Below, in pieces: positions 10,490 through 22,290 of a stretch of 64,000 nt of DNA. How positions within the stretch are numbered: the stretch's first letter is position 1; every line of letters starts with the position of its first letter. The position numbers and the translations under genes are program-made. Origin of the DNA: Orychophragmus violaceus (Eukaryota; Streptophyta; Magnoliopsida; Brassicales; Brassicaceae); NCBI GenBank assembly GCA_030180135.1, contig CM058231.1:30321034-30385033 (forward strand), given 5' to 3'. The notes under the pieces are model-generated. The model ran no database searches and had not been told where the DNA came from. It worked only from the letters and a program-made list of their open reading frames with translations.

Positions 10490-11914
10490 ATCTTCAAGAA
10501 GAAGATTGACGTGGATGGCAATGTACAAATTTACAAAGCGAGATTGGTGGCTAAAGGTTTCAAACAAATTCATGGTATTGACTATGATGAAACCTATTCC
10601 CCAGTAGCTATGCTTAAATCTATTCGGATTCTTCTAGCGATTGCTGCTCATTATGATTATGAGATTTGGCAGATGGATGTCAAAAACGCATTCCTGAATG
10701 GTATTCTGGAAGAGGATGTGTACATGACACAGCCTGAAGGTTTTGTCGATCCTAAAAACGCTGGGAAGGTATGCAAACTTCATAAATCCATTTATGGATT
10801 GAAGCAAGCATCACGGAGTTGGAATCTTCGTTTTGATGAAGCAGTAAAACAATTCGGTTTCATCAAGAACGAAGAGGAAGCATGTGTATACAAGAAGACA
10901 AGTGGGAGCAAAATTGCATTTCTTGTACTATATGTCGATGACATCCTCCTCCTCGGTAATGACGTTCCGTTGCTTCAGTCTATTAAGACTTGGCTAGGAA
11001 GTTGTTTTTCCATGAAAGACATGGGAGAAGCCGCATACATTCTTGGAATCAGAATCTACAGAGATAGAACTAACAAGCTGATTGGATTGTGCCAAGACAC
11101 TTATATTGATAAGGTGTTGCACAGATTCAGGATGCACGATTCCAAGAAGGGCTTCATACCAATGTCTCATGGCAAGAGTCTCTGCAAGAAGCAGTGTCCG
11201 GCGACACCTGCTGAGCGAGAACGCATGAATAGGATTCCTTATGCCTCTGCAATAGGATCTATTATGTATGCCATGCTCTGCACTCGTCCAGATGTAGCTT
11301 ACGCGTTGAGCATGACGAGTAGATACCAATCTGATCCAGGTGAAGCTCACTGGACAGCTGTCAAGAATATTCTCAAGTATTTGAGACATACTAAGGATAA
11401 GTTCCTTGTGTATGGAGATAGTGATGAACTTGTGGTGAATGGATTCACCGATGCGAGTTTTCAGACGGACAGAGACGATTTCCGATCACAGTCTGGATAT
11501 GTCTTCTGTCTAAATGGCGGTGCGGTGAGCTGGAAGAGCTCTAAGCAGAATACCGTAGCTGACTCCACAACGGAAGCTGAATATGTTGCTGCTTCAGAAG
11601 CGGCAAAGGAAGCTGTTTGGATCAAGAAGTTCATGACTGAACTTGGTGTGGTTCCTAGTATCTTGGAGCCAGTGGCTTTGTTCTGCGATAACAATGGAGC
11701 CATTGCTCAGGCGAAAGAACCCAGGTCACACCAGAAGTCCAAACACGTTGAGAGGAAATATCATCTGATTCGTGATATTGTCAATAGAGGTGATGTGAAG
11801 ATCAGCCGAGTTCCGACAAACGAGAATGTCGCTGATCCTCTAACCAAGTCACTCCCAAGGCCTAAGCATGAGAGTCATACGACTGCTGTAGGCATTAGAG
11901 ATCTTAAGATGTAA
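10490..11914 (+). CDS. copia E reverse transcriptase and RNase H, 5' truncated
   Basis: C-terminal part of a Ty1/copia polyprotein. The frame starts inside RT at IFKKKIDVDGNVQIYKARLV, where the gypsy LTR interrupts it, and runs to the stop at 11912..11914. Visible landmarks are the RT block WQMDVKNAFLNGILEEDVYM, the catalytic YVDDILL, KSIYGLKQASRSWN, and the RNase H segment with DASFQTD, STTEAEYVAAS and DNNGAIAQAKEPRSH, ending SLPRPKH plus a short tail. No stop or frameshift occurs over ~475 codons. The rest of the element (LTR, gag, protease, integrase) lies beyond the gypsy and CACTA insertions to the left. Confidence 0.93.
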   Translation: MFKKKIDVDGNVQIYKARLVAKGFKQIHGIDYDETYSPVAMLKSIRILLAIAAHYDYEIWQMDVKNAFLNGILEEDVYMTQPEGFVDPKNAGKVCKLHKSIYGLKQASRSWNLRFDEAVKQFGFIKNEEEACVYKKTSGSKIAFLVLYVDDILLLGNDVPLLQSIKTWLGSCFSMKDMGEAAYILGIRIYRDRTNKLIGLCQDTYIDKVLHRFRMHDSKKGFIPMSHGKSLCKKQCPATPAERERMNRIPYASAIGSIMYAMLCTRPDVAYALSMTSRYQSDPGEAHWTAVKNILKYLRHTKDKFLVYGDSDELVVNGFTDASFQTDRDDFRSQSGYVFCLNGGAVSWKSSKQNTVADSTTEAEYVAASEAAKEAVWIKKFMTELGVVPSILEPVALFCDNNGAIAQAKEPRSHQKSKHVERKYHLIRDIVNRGDVKISRVPTNENVADPLTKSLPRPKHESHTTAVGIRDLKM

Positions 11915-12734
11915 TCTTGATTCTAGTGGGAGTTTTGGATTTTGTTTTAGTTATAATAAGACGCCCTTGTAAACATTCTTTTAGAAGTGTTTAATGAAAT
12001 TTGATTTCAGCATTATTTATTGTGATCTAAATAATGGTCCCAAAATAAGTTTATGACATATTATAGGTCATCAAGTTGAGAACTTGATCATGAAACCCTA
12101 TAAGTTAATAAATTATTTTGTCCCTAGTCAAGGTTGTAGAATTGGGACACTGACAACCGTTAGAGGCTAGATTGTGAGGTGACTGTTGGCTAAGTTTCAT
12201 GGAGCCAATGATATGATTATCGCAGTCAGTCACATAGATATATGTCAGTGGACATATGATCGGACATGACCCGCTAATGAGAAGTCTACAAGATAGTAAT
12301 ATCTGTGTCATAAGAGGTTCTCATTACGACTATAGAGTATAGTCCTAAGACCTGAGTTCATCATGCTTTCTTGCATATGAATTGGTACATTTTGACTTTG
12401 TCAAACGTCGATCCGTAACTGGCGGCTATAACGACACTGTTCAAGTTTATCATGAAGTGTGCGTTGAAACATGGATGGAACAAGATGGAATTTGTCCCTC
12501 CTGAAAAACGGGAGATAAATATCTCAGGGCCTATCGAAGATTGAATACTGAGAGAATGTGTGGCCGCACTCAAACGAACTGTAGTTCAGTTGTTTGTAAT
12601 GTTCAGTATGAGATCAGGAGTTCGATAAACACGATGTTGGCTAAATAAGGATGACACAGATCTTGCCTTATGCCAAATCGAGATATAGAGACAAAGGGAT
12701 TATAGGAATTGATGATTCCAGTACAAGTGGGAGA
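11915..12734 (+). other. copia E 3' noncoding region and polypurine tract
   Basis: About 820 bp between the pol stop and the LTR with no gene. It is homologous to the equivalent region of copia B, C, D, F and A despite low coding similarity elsewhere. It includes the inverted repeat at 12328..12345 and ends with the polypurine tract CAAGTGGGAGAT (12723..12734) directly before the LTR, where plus-strand synthesis would be primed. Confidence 0.8.
12328..12345 (+). other. conserved 3' region hairpin (copia E copy)
   Basis: A short perfect hairpin, 7-bp arms GACTATA / TATAGTC around GAG, in the 3' noncoding region of copia E. The same sequence is kept, in element orientation, in copia C (19241..19258), F (28062..28079), D (41984..42001), B (53559..53576) and A (61078..61095). 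Role unknown; an RNA packaging, dimerisation or processing signal is possible. Confidence 0.8.
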
Positions 12735-13393
12735 TTGTTGGGATAGTGTCCTGAAATCACACTTGTACTCACTCTTGTGATAGTTGTGTGTCGAGATCAG
12801 ACATTCGTATAATACTGGGCGTTTGCAATGCTTTGCTAGAAGCCTCTTGCATTCTGTAGGTCGTGGACTTACTGCCAGTATTGTATGATCCTATAGGGTC
12901 ACACACCTAAGCGAACTGGAATCTACGACATGGGAATGATCATTGTGGCAATGATCATATTATGTGTATTGAAATACACATAAGAATCGATACAATGGTG
13001 TTGTGTCGATCGACACAGCTTGTGTGTCGGTCGACACAGCTTGTGTGTCGGTCGACACAGTTCGGATTTTCCGAACAGGCTTTTCGGGTTATGGCTTAAT
13101 TGAGTCTGGCCCGTTAAGCACGTTTAGGTCGAATAAAATCATATTAGTTCGACCTAAACAACAGAGCCGTCCAGTTTTCTTGACAGAAACACTTGACACA
13201 CCAGACACCATCGATCCCCATTGATCCGGCACTAGCATCCCGTTTCCAGCGAGCGTGCGTGTGTATCTGGTAGAGGCAAAGCGTTGCGTTGCTCCACTGA
13301 TCTCGTTCACCATCTTCTTCCGCTGCCAAAGGTAAGAACGAGGTTGGTTCTAAATTTCAATATAACAAACCCTAGATCCATCGGGATCAAACA
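12735..13393 (+). repeat. copia E 3' LTR with triple palindrome array
   Basis: Starts TGTTGGGATAGTGTCC right after the polypurine tract and is related to the LTRs of copia F. The 3' boundary is uncertain; ATCAAACA at 13393 is the best TG...CA end. It carries three 16-bp palindromes at 13002..13017 (TGTGTCGATCGACACA), 13023..13038 and 13044..13059 (both with TCGGTCGA cores). Their starts are spaced exactly 21 bp, 267 bp into the LTR. Confidence 0.8.
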
Positions 13394-13639
13394 GTTTCTT
13401 GGGAAACTGCTGGATACTGAAGAGTCGCGTCGATGTAATGATAATATATGACTGCTAGAAACTGAAGAGTCGCATAGGCGTGATAATTGCGCTATCCTCG
13501 AAAACTTCCCGCTTCGCTTATAAATACTTTGCTCCGCTTCTCCTCATTTTCATTTCTCTTCTTCCGCAGGTATTTCGCTCTCCCTTCTCTCTAGAATTTT
13601 CTCGCTCTAGATTGTTGTTGTTGTATTATTTTTGTAAGT
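13394..13639 (+). promoter_or_regulatory. promoter/leader of the Tat antisense ORF
   Basis: A good TATA box, TATAAATA at 13519..13526, lies about 115 bp upstream of the ATG at 13640, followed by a pyrimidine-rich leader. Further upstream is an imperfect direct repeat (CTGAAGAGTCGC at about 13420 and 13460). Inference only: this would drive the ORF antisense to the Tat gag-pol. Confidence 0.5.
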
Positions 13640-16623
13640 ATGAGAATTGAATCTCATTCTCAGTCATCGTCCGATCACGACGATTTACATTCGGTGCGGT
13701 TATCTCCAGGGAATTCCGCTCAATCTAGTTCGCCTGTCACGCAATCGAATTCCTCGGTAAGCTCGGAGCGGACAAAATTCATCGGGCCGAGCCCGCGAGA
13801 CAATCCGGCTTGTTCCTTCCTTGTTGTGATTAGTGACCCGAGCTTCCAAATTCTACATCTCATAGATTCAGACGATGACGGGACGCGACCTTTGACGGCT
13901 TCGTTGGGTCGCCATCTTCCTTTGAAGGAAGAAGAAGTTTATCTCGTTGAACAGGCGCTACTCGGTACGCTTTCTCCCGTTCCGAGCAGTTATAAGAAAA
14001 AGATGAGCCAACAAACCTCGGGTGACTCCGAGAAGACGAAGAAAACTCGTCCCCTTCGCCCTGTTCTTCCGACCAAATGTACCGACGATGATTTGCAGTG
14101 GCTCGTTGAAAACTGCTCTAATGGTGGTGCTGGTCGACTCGAGCTGCACAAACCCGAACCGGATCAGAGACCCTGGCATTGTCCAAAGTGGTGGGTGTGT
14201 CTATACGATTTTTGGTTCAGGCTTATCCACCTGAGGTTTCCACTCCTGAGGTTACTCGTTGCTTATTGCGAGGAGAGGAGGATCAAACTGTCCCAACTTA
14301 GTCCTGCGGCCGTTCAGAATTTGGTCGGTTCTACCATTCTGGCCGCCGAATGTGGCGTAAATATGAGTCTTCGGTTCTTTGAAGAGATTTCGTCGATCTC
14401 CTCGAATGGCATGACTCTCGGGACTCGCTATGTGAGCATGAGAACCCGCTTCGGTCTTAAGGTTCTTATTGTGAAGCCGTCCAAGGTTGATGACTGGCAG
14501 GACCGATACTTTTATGTTCGTGTAAATTCAGCTTCGGTTCCCGATCCGGAAAGGCCGTATAGGACGAAATGGAATCATCTTCATGGTAATTTGTTTATTT
14601 TTTCTTGTTCCTTTAATTGACTAACTCATGTTCGTTTCTTTTTTTTTGCAGATCGTCATCTTGTTACGCTCCCTTCGCCAGACAATTTTTTGGAGGACTT
14701 AAAGAAACTTGTTGCTCGGGGAATCCAAAAGTGGCCGGAAGTTAAGGCTGATCGAGTGAGAAGAGATTTTGAACGTCTTGACGCGGGTACGTATTGTTCT
14801 GGTTGTCTCGGGTTTTTGTTTAGCTTTTTCTTTCCTGATCTGGGAGGTTTTTTTGCAGGTTGCCTTCTTCGTTCGATTGAATCTTTGATTGAATTGAACA
14901 ACAAGCCGTTTGTTCAGTATACGAAGGGAGGCAAGCAGATAGAGGACATGGGTCAGATGGATCTTGAGGTCTTTGATTATGTCGGGGAGAATTTGACTAG
15001 CGAACAGGTAACCCCTGTTAACTTGGATCCCAATCGACCATTTTCCCCGTCGGTCGGGCCCATTCCCCCGGAATGGTTTTTGTAGATGAATATCATCGGG
15101 ACTTGTTTCGTTAGGTGAGCATAGCGGTCGATGCTGCTGAGGCTCAGGATAAAAAGAAGAAGAGGTCGCGACCGATGATATGGTCGTCGCCGAGCTGGAG
15201 GGGGCTCGGGTAGACCATGATCAGGAAAATGAGGATACCTCGGGGGTGCCTCCCTTGGTAAAAAAAATATGGGTGGCTGCAGACACTACCGCAGTGGTTA
15301 TCGATCAGTCGGACCGAGCTTTAGGCGAAGCTTTTGACCCTCTCGGTGCAGGGGGAGAGTTGGTTGTTCGTTCCGAGGATGTTGAGGCTCGGGATGAGAC
15401 ATCGGCCCGTCAGGTGGAGACTGAGACCGAAACGTTGGCGGGTCAGACTAAGATCGGGATATTGCTGGCTCAAGAAACGGCTGGAGAGGTTGCTAGACCT
15501 CAGCCTGAGGCGAACGGGCCTAAGTACGGTTTTTCCTTTGATTATGAAGGAGGAAAGCCGATCATACACAATGGCGTGCTTGCGCAGGTATGCTTCACCT
15601 GTTCAGGGGGAGTCTTCCGAGGGAGCGCCCTTCAGTTGATTCCTCCTCTATGGCGGAGTTTCAAAAGCGGGCTGCGTCTGATTTTGCTCGGGTATGGCTT
15701 CTGCTTTGCATTATTTTACTTATTATGATTTCCCTTCTGACTTGTTCTTTGTCCGGGTGTAGGTTTCTTGCAACTACAACATCCTCTTTGAGCATTATGA
15801 GGGGGAGTTGGCTATGCTGAGGAATCAAATCGGGGAGCTGGAAAAAGATCTTGCCGAGGCCAGGGGTACTATTACTGAACTCGAGGAGTTCCGCGAGAAG
15901 GTGGCTGTTTTGGAATTGCTTCGCTCATGTATTCGGGACGAGGAAGAGAAATTGTCGTCCTTGGAGAAGAAGGTTGAGGAGATCACTGCCGAGAATGTTC
16001 GGTTGGATACCGAAAACAAACAGTGTCTGGCTGATTTTTCAAACGCTCAAGCTGAGGTGGATGAGTTGACTGCTCGGGTGTCCGACCTGGAGAATAAGCT
16101 GAAGTCCGAGTGTGCTCATCTTAAGGCTTCTCGTCAGCTTGAGGTGATGAAAGAAAGGGAGTGTGTTTCGAACAAGGCTCACGTTCGGCTTTCTAAGATT
16201 AAGAAGGCCAAGGAGGAGGAGGCAGTCGGGAGGAAGAATCAGATCACGATGAACCAGGCCTCGGTGTTGAAGGCACTTGTCAAGCACTGATTCTGACTTT
16301 GATAGGCTTAATCGTGAGCTTAGTGAGGCTCGGTATACGGACTTGGTGTCAAGGATGGCTTTGACATTCCTACCGCGAAGATAATCAAAGCTGATTCTGA
16401 CTTTGATAGGCTTAAGCGTGAGCTTAGTGAGGTTCGGTATACGGACTTGGTTGATGGCGACTTTGTCATGACTCCCCCGAACAGTCACGACCGTACAGAG
16501 GATAATTCGGCGGTGCCTGTCCAGGATCAGCAAGGTTCTAATCAAGCGGTCATGACTGCTGTGGTGGCGGATGGTCTTAGGGCAACTGGGCTGATTGGTG
16601 AAGAGGACCGAGTTGAGAGTTAG
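13640..16623 (+). pseudogene. Tat antisense additional ORF (putative gypsy-type transposase domain, coiled coil)
   Basis: Exons inferred from GT-AG junctions in phase: 13640..14585, 14652..14786, 14859..15007, 15115..15587, ~15600..15691 and 15763..16290 or beyond. The N-terminus is serine-rich. The central part (about residues 150-300, including FPLLRLLVAYCEERRIKLSQ and YFYVRVNS) matches the plant family annotated 'putative gypsy type transposase' (PF04195). A long coiled coil follows at 15808..16290. The frame is broken near 15175 and again near 15600. A 104-bp tandem duplication (16288.. and 16392..) creates the stop at 16288; the older C-terminus continues from the second unit to 16623. 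Such ORFs in antisense downstream of pol are known in Tat elements. Function is not established. Confidence 0.7.
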
Positions 16624-17560
16624 GCTCCTGAACACAGCAGAAGATCAGGCCGAGGATCGTTCTCCCGAGGCTTCCTAGATTCCCCCTTTTTTTTTTTGTA
16701 GTCTATCTTTTTTTTGTATGATCGGACACGTGCTTTGTGCGCGCTTTTTTATATAAGATAATATAGTCAATCTTATTCTTGTTCGTTTGCGACTTGCTCG
16801 GGTTTTTCCGCGTACTTAGTAATTTTCTTTCCGCGTACTTGACCTTAACAGCGCGTTTAGTTTGCGAGTAGTATGCTCGGGATAAGTTAGATGGTTAAGG
16901 AGGAGCGGGCAAGATGCTCGGCTTATCCTGTAGGACCGACCAGGACATTTGTGCGAAACTGGGTTCGGCTTATTTTTCTGTCAGTTGTCCTTGTGCGGGG
17001 ACTGGGCCTTGCTTACTTGGTTGCGTGAGATTGAGGCTGTGCTCGTTATCTCACAGGTCGGGTGCGAGTAAGTGCTCGGCTTATCCCTAAGGTCTGATCG
17101 GAACAGATGCGAAAATTAGGTTCGGCTTATTTCCTGTCGATCATCCTTGTGCGGGAAATGGGCCCGGCTTGCACGCTATGGTCGTGCTGTATCGATCATT
17201 TGGCTAGAATGTCGATTTGTTTGGAGGAATTGGAAACATGCATACTTAATAAAATTTTATTACTGATATAGCTGAGCCTCGTGAGAGGTTGCCTACGTAC
17301 CCCGAAAGTGGATCAAGCCGATCGTAGTTTACTTTACATATTACTCGAACTCGTGTATAGCGAGCTCGGTTTGTGGAGCAAGATGCTCGGGTTTTTTTTG
17401 TAGAGAGCGATGCTCGGCTTTTCTTAGAGCGCGATGCTCGTTTTTTATTTTTTTTTATTTTTATTTTATTGCGCGATGCTCGGGATTGCTTGCTGCGTCG
17501 TTCTTCCGTGTTGCTCGGTTGGTCTAGTAAAAGTAGCGTTTGAGTTTGTTGGCATTCCAC
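16624..17560 (-). other. Tat element 3' noncoding region with imperfect duplication
   Basis: No gene. GC-richer sequence with many GCTCGG motifs. TGCTCGGCTTATCC starts at 16914 and again at 17073 (159-bp spacing), each followed by related sequence ending in CTTGTGCGGG, so this is an imperfect tandem duplication. It lies between the two convergent coding regions of element G (antisense ORF from the left, integrase from the right). Confidence 0.6.
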
Positions 17561-18185
17561 GAGCGTGGAATGGCTTCCCCTTTCATCGTGACCTGCTCGT
17601 ATACGCCTGGCTTAACTACCTTAGAGATGATGGGGACCTTCCCAATTGGCCCCGAGCTTCCCTGCTCGGTACTCTCGCGTGTTTTCGAATACCTTTCGCA
17701 GCACGAGGTCTCCTTCGACGAAACGTCGCCCTTTGACCTTCTTGTTGTAGTGTCGGGTGATTTGCTGCTGGTAGTTTTGGAGGTGTAGTAGTGCTCGGTC
17801 GCGTAGCTCTTTCACTTGATCGAGGCAGTCGACGATCATATTGTTGTTGAGTTCTTCATGCTCAAGTGAAATGCTCAAACGGATTGTTGGGACGCACATT
17901 TAGGCGGGAGACATTGCTTCCATTCCGTTGGAGAAGGAGAAAGGGGTCTGGCCGGTTGATGTTCTTGGTGTTGTTCGGTGGGACCATAAAACGCCGTCGA
18001 GCTCGTCGATGATTGTTTTGTTGGTTGTCTCGGCTTGCCCGTTCCCTTGTGGGTACCTCGGGTGGACTTGCTCAGGCGAATTTTCCATCTTGCGCAGAAC
18101 CCTTCAAACAGATTAGAAATGAATTGAGATCCATTGTCGGTTACGATCTCATACGGGACACCATGGCGACAGATTATGTATTTCC
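17561..18185 (-). pseudogene. Tat G integrase core and C-terminus
   Basis: Minus-strand remains of a retroviral-type integrase: KYIICRHGVPYEIVTDNGSQF with one catalytic aspartate, then [19 protein letters not shown], where a frameshift has replaced the usual HPQGNGQAE; that motif is readable in the neighbouring frame ([16 protein letters not shown]). The C-terminal region (LRDRALLHLQNYQQQITRHYN ... GDLVLRKV) is frameshifted again before its end. The start of the domain continues at 25763 on the other side of copia C. Not functional. Confidence 0.85.
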
Positions 18186-18856
18186 TGAAGGATTGTTTAG
18201 TTGATCCTGATTCAATTCTTAGATTCATATCAACCTAAACATGCGGATCTAGGTTCTTCACGAATAGAAACAAATGATGATCTCACCTTATACCTGTTTG
18301 CAGCGGAAAGAGATGGTATGTCTGAGATCAGAGAAACACCGAGAGATGAATCCTCCAGAGGTTCACACACGCGATCACAGAAAACGGCTGCTAGACCACT
18401 AGGGGAACTCGGCGCAGAGAGAGAGAGTTTTCGGCTAAGGGGCTAGGGTTAATTGTTCTGAACTCGAGTTTTACCTTATAAAACTTGTCCGGTTCCGTTT
18501 GGGCCATTTGGCCCAAACACCAATTAACTCGACGGTATTCGCGCACTGTGTCGACCGACACACCTTGTGTATCGATCGACACACAGTGCCTAAACCGTTT
18601 TATTCTCTCTAAGTACAGTAAATGCCTAGCACTTTTACCGTACTTCTGCTAAACCGTTCCTACACATTTTCCTGTTAGCTTAGGCGTGTGACCCATATGG
18701 GATCATATAATAAAGGCAATAAGTCCAAGACTTATAGATCATGAGCGGACTCTAGCAAGCCATCATGACCCCCAGTATTATATGACTTATGTCTGATCAT
18801 TGACATACTCTTACTTTCTAGAGACAGTACCGAGATTACTGGACACAATTCCAACA
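18186..18856 (-). repeat. copia C 3' LTR
   Basis: 671 bp, reading TGTTGGAATTGTGTCC ... CCTTCA on the minus strand. It carries the palindrome pair with cores TCGACCGA at 18551..18558 and TCGATCGA at 18572..18579 (21 bp apart), enclosed in a larger stem (GCACTGTGT ... ACACAGTGC). The leftmost ~177 bp differ from the 5' LTR at about 19 places, while the other ~494 bp differ at two. Confidence 0.95.
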
Positions 18857-21800
18857 ATCTCCCACTTGTACTGGAATCTCTGTATTCATAATCCTTTTGT
18901 CACAATATCTCGATTAGTCATAAGGCAAGATTGGTGTCATCCTTATAAAGCCTAATCTTGTTCATCGGACTCTGATTCGATACTGACAATCCAAACGACT
19001 CGGGACAGTCCGTTTGAGCATGGCCATGCATTTTCCAGTATTCAAATCTCCGATTGGCCTAGAGATATTCACTCCATTTATATTGGAGGGACAAATCCCG
19101 TCTTGTTCCATCACTGTAAACTACTCATTTCATAATGTACCCAAACAAGGTCCTTATAACTATCGCAGAACGACAGCGTTAGACAATGATCAAAGTGCAT
19201 CAGTCCATGTGCAGTCACATGCATGTGAACTCAGGTCTAAGGACTATACTCTATAGTCGTAGTGAGAATCTTTTATGACACTGATATAAATATCCTGAAG
19301 AGTTCTCAAAAGCGGGTCTTGTCCGGTCGTATGTTCCCAAACATACACCTATGTACTGACTTTGATGCCGCGCATCTATGACACACTGAGACTTTGTCAT
19401 AAGTCACGTACCAATCCAGTCTCACACGGTTGTTGGTGTTCCAATTTCAACAACCTTCGACTAGGGACAGGATGATATAAGCCATCTATCAAATATAGGG
19501 TCTCATGATCAAGCTAAATGACTTCGATGACTCAAGATCAAGTCATTTACTTCGATGACCTATAAAATGGTTCATATCATTTTGGAACGATTATTTCATC
19601 ACAGTTAAAATAATCTTGAAATAATAATTTCATTATTAAACATCTCAAATGTTTTACAAGAACATATCAATAACTAAATAAAGCCCTTTAATAACTCCCA
19701 CTGAAATTAAGACTACATCTTAATTTCACTTATCCTACAGCAACAGTCCGCGACTCGTGCTTAGGCCTAAGGAGTGGCTTCGTTAATAGATTAGCAACGT
19801 TCTCATTCGTTGAAACTTGCTGATCTACTTAACATCTCTGTCATTTATCTCACGGAATAGGTTATACCTATCCTCAAGGTGTTTGGACCTCTGATGTGCA
19901 GCTAGTCTCATCTATGCTGGGAATCACATCAAGTTCAGTGACGAACTCTTCTTTCCAAACAACCTCTTTCGCCACTTCCCAAGCTGCGAAATGTTCAGCT
20001 TAAGTCATTGAGTCAGCAACAGTGCCTTGCACCGCCAGATAGACACAAGATATAACCGGACTGTGATCGGAAATCATCTTTGTCTATTGGAAACTTGCCT
20101 TTCAGACTCTACCGACTCGTAGCACCTCACTTTCTCCGTAACTCTAGAATTTATCCTTAGTATTCCTCAAATACTTTAGGATATTCTTTACGGCAATCCA
20201 GTGATTCTTTGCTGGATTTGACTGGTCTTTACTTGTCTTGCTTAACATTAAAGCAACATCAAACAAGTACGTTTCATGGCATACATGATAGATCCAATTG
20301 CCGACGCATATGGAATCTTATCCATGCATTTAAGCTCAGCAGTTATTGTAGGACACTGTGTCTTGCTTAACGTAATGCCATGTGACATTGGTATAAAACC
20401 CTTCTTGGAATGCTGAAAACGTGTAGGACTTTGTCGGGATAAGAATCCTGACTTTGTCCTACCAGCTCTTTCGGATCTCTATCTTTAGATCCAAAATCCA
20501 AAAACATACGTGGCTTTACCCATGTCAATCATTAGAACCAACTCCCAAGCCAGTCCTTTACTGACTGCAGCATTGGGACGTCATTTTCGAGAATCAGTAT
20601 GTCATCGACATACAATATGAGAAATGCAATATCGCTCCCACTAATCTATTAGTAAACACACAGTTCCGCTTCGTTCCTGTTCAAGTCAAAACCTTGACTA
20701 CTTCAACAGAACGAAGATTCCAACTCCGATATGTTTGCTTCCATCCATGAATGGATCGATGAAGCTAACTTACATAAAATGTAATTTTTTCGGAGTCCGG
20801 GCTCACTTTCGCTTCTTTGAATTTCACAGATTCGTCGCTTTCAATGATCATCAGATCATGCGAACTTTCAATGATTATCAGGTTCAACTAATAACGAGAA
20901 ATCACTCTCGGATTAGTAACTGATTCATTCATATCTGCGAACTTCAGGCTCCACAGGTGTAGATTCTACAGAAATCTGTAAATCCTTCCGCTGCTCTCCC
21001 TCAATAGGTAAAGCAGCCTCCTGTATTTCTCGAATTTCTTCGAGTTATACTTTTACTCCCACTGTTCTTCTTGGAAAATAACTTCCCTTCTTAGAAAACA
21101 GAATGGACGTAAAAGTAACAAGCCTTGGTTTCCTTCGGACAAGGCTCCACAGGTGTAGATTCTACAGAAATCTGTAAATCCTTCCGCTGCTCTCCCTCAA
21201 CAGGTTGAGCAGCCTCCTGTATTTCTCGAATTTCTTCAAGTTATACTTTTACTCCCACTGTTCTTCTTGAAAATAACTTCCCTTTTTAGAAAACAGAATG
21301 GACGTAAAAGTAAGAAGCCTTGGTTTCCTTCGGACAACCAGCGAAGTAGTACAACTACAAATACTCAGTAAAGACGAATTTGGATCGATTCCAATCCACA
21401 TTTACGTGGTGTCTTTCAACTGATATTTGTGGAACTATTTCAGCGTAAACTTAGATATTTTAGAGCGTTATTCTTAAATAATATCATGGAAGATTCGTGT
21501 GACTCATCTTTAATCATTTCTTATAAGATCTGATTCTTTCTCACAGAAAACCTTCAGGTTTTCAGGAGAAATGAGCTGTGAAACGATTTCACACTCATTC
21601 AGATGATCACACAATCAATGACTTAAGTATTCTCACTCGTGATTTAATCCAGAGTCTTAATACTTTTGTCATTTAGATCCTATACTTCATTCTGGAACTC
21701 TTTCGACCATGTCAAAGAATTCCGACTTGTGTCTCATCAAATGAACACAGTCACACTCACTGAAGTAATCAGTAGAGACAATGAAGTACAGGAGATTTTC

Positions 21801-22290
21801 TCTGGCATTACTGCTCATTGGGCCACATACATGAGTATGTTCCAGGTCCAATAAGCCTTTGGGCCTTTCTCTAGCTCGGCTAAGATAGGCCCTTTACCTT
21901 TTGGTCTAGTAAACAGAATTCAAGTCTCATAAGATATTTTATCAAATGAGCCCAACAGTCCATGATTATGGGATTTCTGAATCCGACTTACTCTATGTGA
22001 CCAAGACTTTATGCCAAGAAAAATCAGGTTTAATTCATCAGATTTAAACCAATTCGGTACTTATGTTATATTTAGGCACTCTTTGGTTTAAGATATAAAA
22101 CCCATTCCATGAATAGGGTGCTACAATTAATATTTCATTAAGATCAAAAGAACAAAACTTGTCTTTTATCAAAATGAAAAACATTCAAATTCTTACAAGA
22201 AAATGAAAGACAACTCTGCTTAAAGCAGGTACATTGTAGCAATTACTTAATACAAAACCAAGCCTCAAAGGGATCTATAAGTGAAAAACC
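18857..22290 (-). pseudogene. copia C 3' noncoding region and pol relic
   Basis: Includes the polypurine tract (18857..18868), the conserved hairpin at 19241..19258, and fragments on the minus strand recognisable as copia RNase H and RT (for example around 20600..20760, matching YVDDI and the KSIYGLKQ region of copia E) but full of stops and gaps. A ~196-bp tandem duplication (starts near 20946 and 21142) is also present in copia D. The shared lesions show that the decay preceded the last transpositions. Confidence 0.8.

Noticed and set aside
19014..19256. 80-codon ORF starting MSMAMHF, recurring at 41757, 53332 and 61080 (minus), with similar starts at 27834 and 12361
   Set aside because: It lies antisense in the copia 3' noncoding region. 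Copies differ mainly by amino-acid-changing substitutions and the frame is lost in the other family, so conservation is at the DNA level.
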